In this document: one piece after another, positions 45,479-46,271 of the stretch
How the letters are laid out: every line of letters begins with the position of its first letter
How positions within the stretch are numbered: the stretch's first letter is position 1
NCBI GenBank assembly: GCA_964530005.1
Contig: CAZGZD010000004.1
Span: 1 to 46,271 of the forward strand
DNA from: CAZGZD01 sp964530005
GTDB lineage: Bacteria; Patescibacteriota; Microgenomatia; UBA1406; GWC2-37-13
Reading direction: 5' to 3'
DNA: 46,271 bases
Translations under genes and position numbers: made by a program
The notes under the pieces: generated by a model
Told to the model about the DNA's origin: nothing
The model's input: the letters and a program-made list of their open reading frames with translations, nothing else
The model's database searches: none

Positions 45479-45507
45479 ATTATACTGAACTGTTGGCTTG
45501 TCTTCAA
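45479..45507 (-). promoter_or_regulatory. Promoter of rplU-rpmA
   Basis: Minus-strand TTGAAG (45502-45507), 17-base spacer, TATAAT (45479-45484). The ATG at 45468 is 11 bases from the -10, so the leader is about 4 bases. Confidence 0.6.
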
Positions 45508-45514
45508 CGCCAGA

Positions 45515-46271
45515 TTAGGATGGAACCAAAGCGAGGCCTATCAGTGTACTCATAATTGCCGATCCTCCATATGATATGAAAGGAAGCGCAACCCCAGCAA
45601 CAGGCAATATTCCCAGGTTCATCCCGACATTAACAAAAATTTGAAATCCTAAGTAGGAGGTCAACCCAACTGTATACAAATACATATATGTTGTATCAGA
45701 GTCTTTTTGAGTGGAGTATCCCAAGAGTTTCCTCACAAGCGCCATAATAATCATAAAGTACATAAAAACAACCACAAGTCCACCGACGAATCCAAACTGC
45801 TCAACAAGTGAAGAATATGCAAAATCAGTACTATTTTCCGGAAGAAAATACAGACGAGACTGTGTTCCAAGTCCCAGACCACGACCCATAAATCGCCCCG
45901 AACCAACTGTGATGACGGCCTGAGTCATATTGTATGCCGTACCTTGAGTATCAATATGCGGGTTAAAAAAACTCGTCACTCGAGCCTTCTGATACTCCTT
46001 TAATAAAAGCCAGCTAAAGGGCAAAAGAAGCGCTCCAACTATAAGAGTTATTAATATAAACCTCTTTGGAACTTTGGAGAAAAATAAAATTGATAAATAA
46101 ATACACACATAAACTAAGGAATTTGCCAGATCAGGCTGCTTGAAAATTAGAAAAGTCGGAATAAGAAAATATATAAGACCTTTAATAAAGACTCTTGGTG
46201 AATCAATGTCGTGTACATGTTCTGACAAGTATGCCGCCATAAATACTGCGAATATACTTTTCATGAATTCT
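45515..46271 (-). CDS. rodA: RodA/FtsW-family SEDS glycosyltransferase (C-terminal part, cut by window edge)
   Basis: Peptidoglycan polymerase of the SEDS family. About 252 residues are visible; the N-terminus lies outside the window. The frame continues upstream of the internal Met at 46264 (Glu-Phe-Met-Lys, consistent with the SEDS QPSEFxK motif). Landmarks: FKQPDLANSLVYVCI, TAYNMTQAVITVGSGRFMGRGLGLGTQSRLYFLPENSTDF, and GILPVAGVALPFISYGGSA (SEDS signature). RodA is preferred over FtsW by the LPENSTDF and NVGMNLGILPVAGVALPFISYGGSA wording, from memory. It lies upstream of rplU on the same strand with its own stop 46 bases before the rplU ATG. Confidence 0.9.
   Translation of the reverse strand, partial: EFMKSIFAVFMAAYLSEHVHDIDSPRVFIKGLIYFLIPTFLIFKQPDLANSLVYVCIYLSILFFSKVPKRFILITLIVGALLLPFSWLLLKEYQKARVTSFFNPHIDTQGTAYNMTQAVITVGSGRFMGRGLGLGTQSRLYFLPENSTDFAYSSLVEQFGFVGGLVVVFMYFMIIMALVRKLLGYSTQKDSDTTYMYLYTVGLTSYLGFQIFVNVGMNLGILPVAGVALPFISYGGSAIMSTLIGLALVPS

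Noticed and set aside
1..46271. Alternative code 25 (UGA as Gly)
   Set aside because: Several genes, such as yraN (TGA at 5156-5158) and the thiamine ATPase (43604-43606), end at TGA at the expected family length.
1..46271. CRISPR arrays, IS elements, prophage or integron features
   Set aside because: No regularly spaced repeats, transposase or integrase frames, or attachment-site pairs were seen on reading both strands.

Overview
The window reads as a gene-dense bacterial chromosome segment, about 40% GC by eye, most likely from the Candidate Phyla Radiation (Patescibacteria). This placement is an inference. It rests on very short spacers, many 1-26 bp gene overlaps, divergent CTP synthase and ATP synthase delta subunits, exported proteins held by uncleaved N-terminal helices with no lipobox, and several small proteins I do not recognise. 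UGA acts as a stop codon (for example at the end of yraN and of the thiamine-transport ATPase), which argues against the code-25 lineages Gracilibacteria and SR1. I see no mobile element, CRISPR array or rRNA. No gene-free stretch exceeds 300 bases. The longest are 27093-27359 (lemA and LysM promoters, otherwise featureless), 31813-32070 (FMN riboswitch) and 27963-28119 (a possible structured RNA).

Layout. 1-5.2 kb: the start of uvrB, a DedA membrane protein, rsmI, two unknown proteins, a 6-phosphogluconolactonase-like enzyme, a DUF805 protein, tRNA-Glu and a small-conductance-channel-like protein. 5.2-9.7 kb: yraN, rplS, pyrG, topA. 9.8-16.1 kb: a complete F-type ATP synthase operon (atpZ/I-B-E-F-H-A-G-D-C) with a half-length delta subunit. 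16.1-22.4 kb: dnaE and the gatCAB amidotransferase. 22.5-28.4 kb: an unknown protein, an asparagine synthetase fused to a CofE-like (F420 glutamate ligase) domain, htpX, lemA and a two-LysM membrane protein. 28.5-32 kb: ribE-ribH-ribBA-ribD behind an FMN riboswitch. 32.1-32.3 kb: tRNA-Gly(CCC) and tRNA-Thr(CGT). 32.3-39.2 kb: an Ig-like surface protein, then a six-gene surface-glycan cluster with four glycosyltransferases, a Wzx-type flippase and a Wzy/WaaL-type membrane protein. 39.3-43.6 kb: an unknown protein and thiN, divergent from a TPP-riboswitch operon of a thiamine-binding protein and a NMT1/THI5-type ABC transporter. 43.6-46.3 kb: tRNA-Val(CAC), lepB, a ParB-HTH-like protein, rpmA, rplU and the C-terminal two thirds of rodA, cut by the window edge.

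How the parts fit together. The cell apparently makes riboflavin and regulates that with FMN. It imports thiamine or a thiamine precursor under TPP control, and ThiN would pyrophosphorylate free thiamine. GatCAB supplies Gln-tRNA and/or Asn-tRNA by transamidation, and the fused asparagine synthetase makes an amide product nearby. A glycan pathway decorates the surface. Many genes have a TATAAT-like hexamer only 5-11 bases before the start codon, so leaderless mRNAs look common. Strong Shine-Dalgarno sites occur at a few genes (lemA, atpE, the TPP operon).

The observations most worth following up are the AsnB-CofE fusion, the FMN expression platform whose terminator touches the ribE start codon, the truncated delta subunit, the leaderless pattern, and the unassigned foldable RNA near 28.05 kb.
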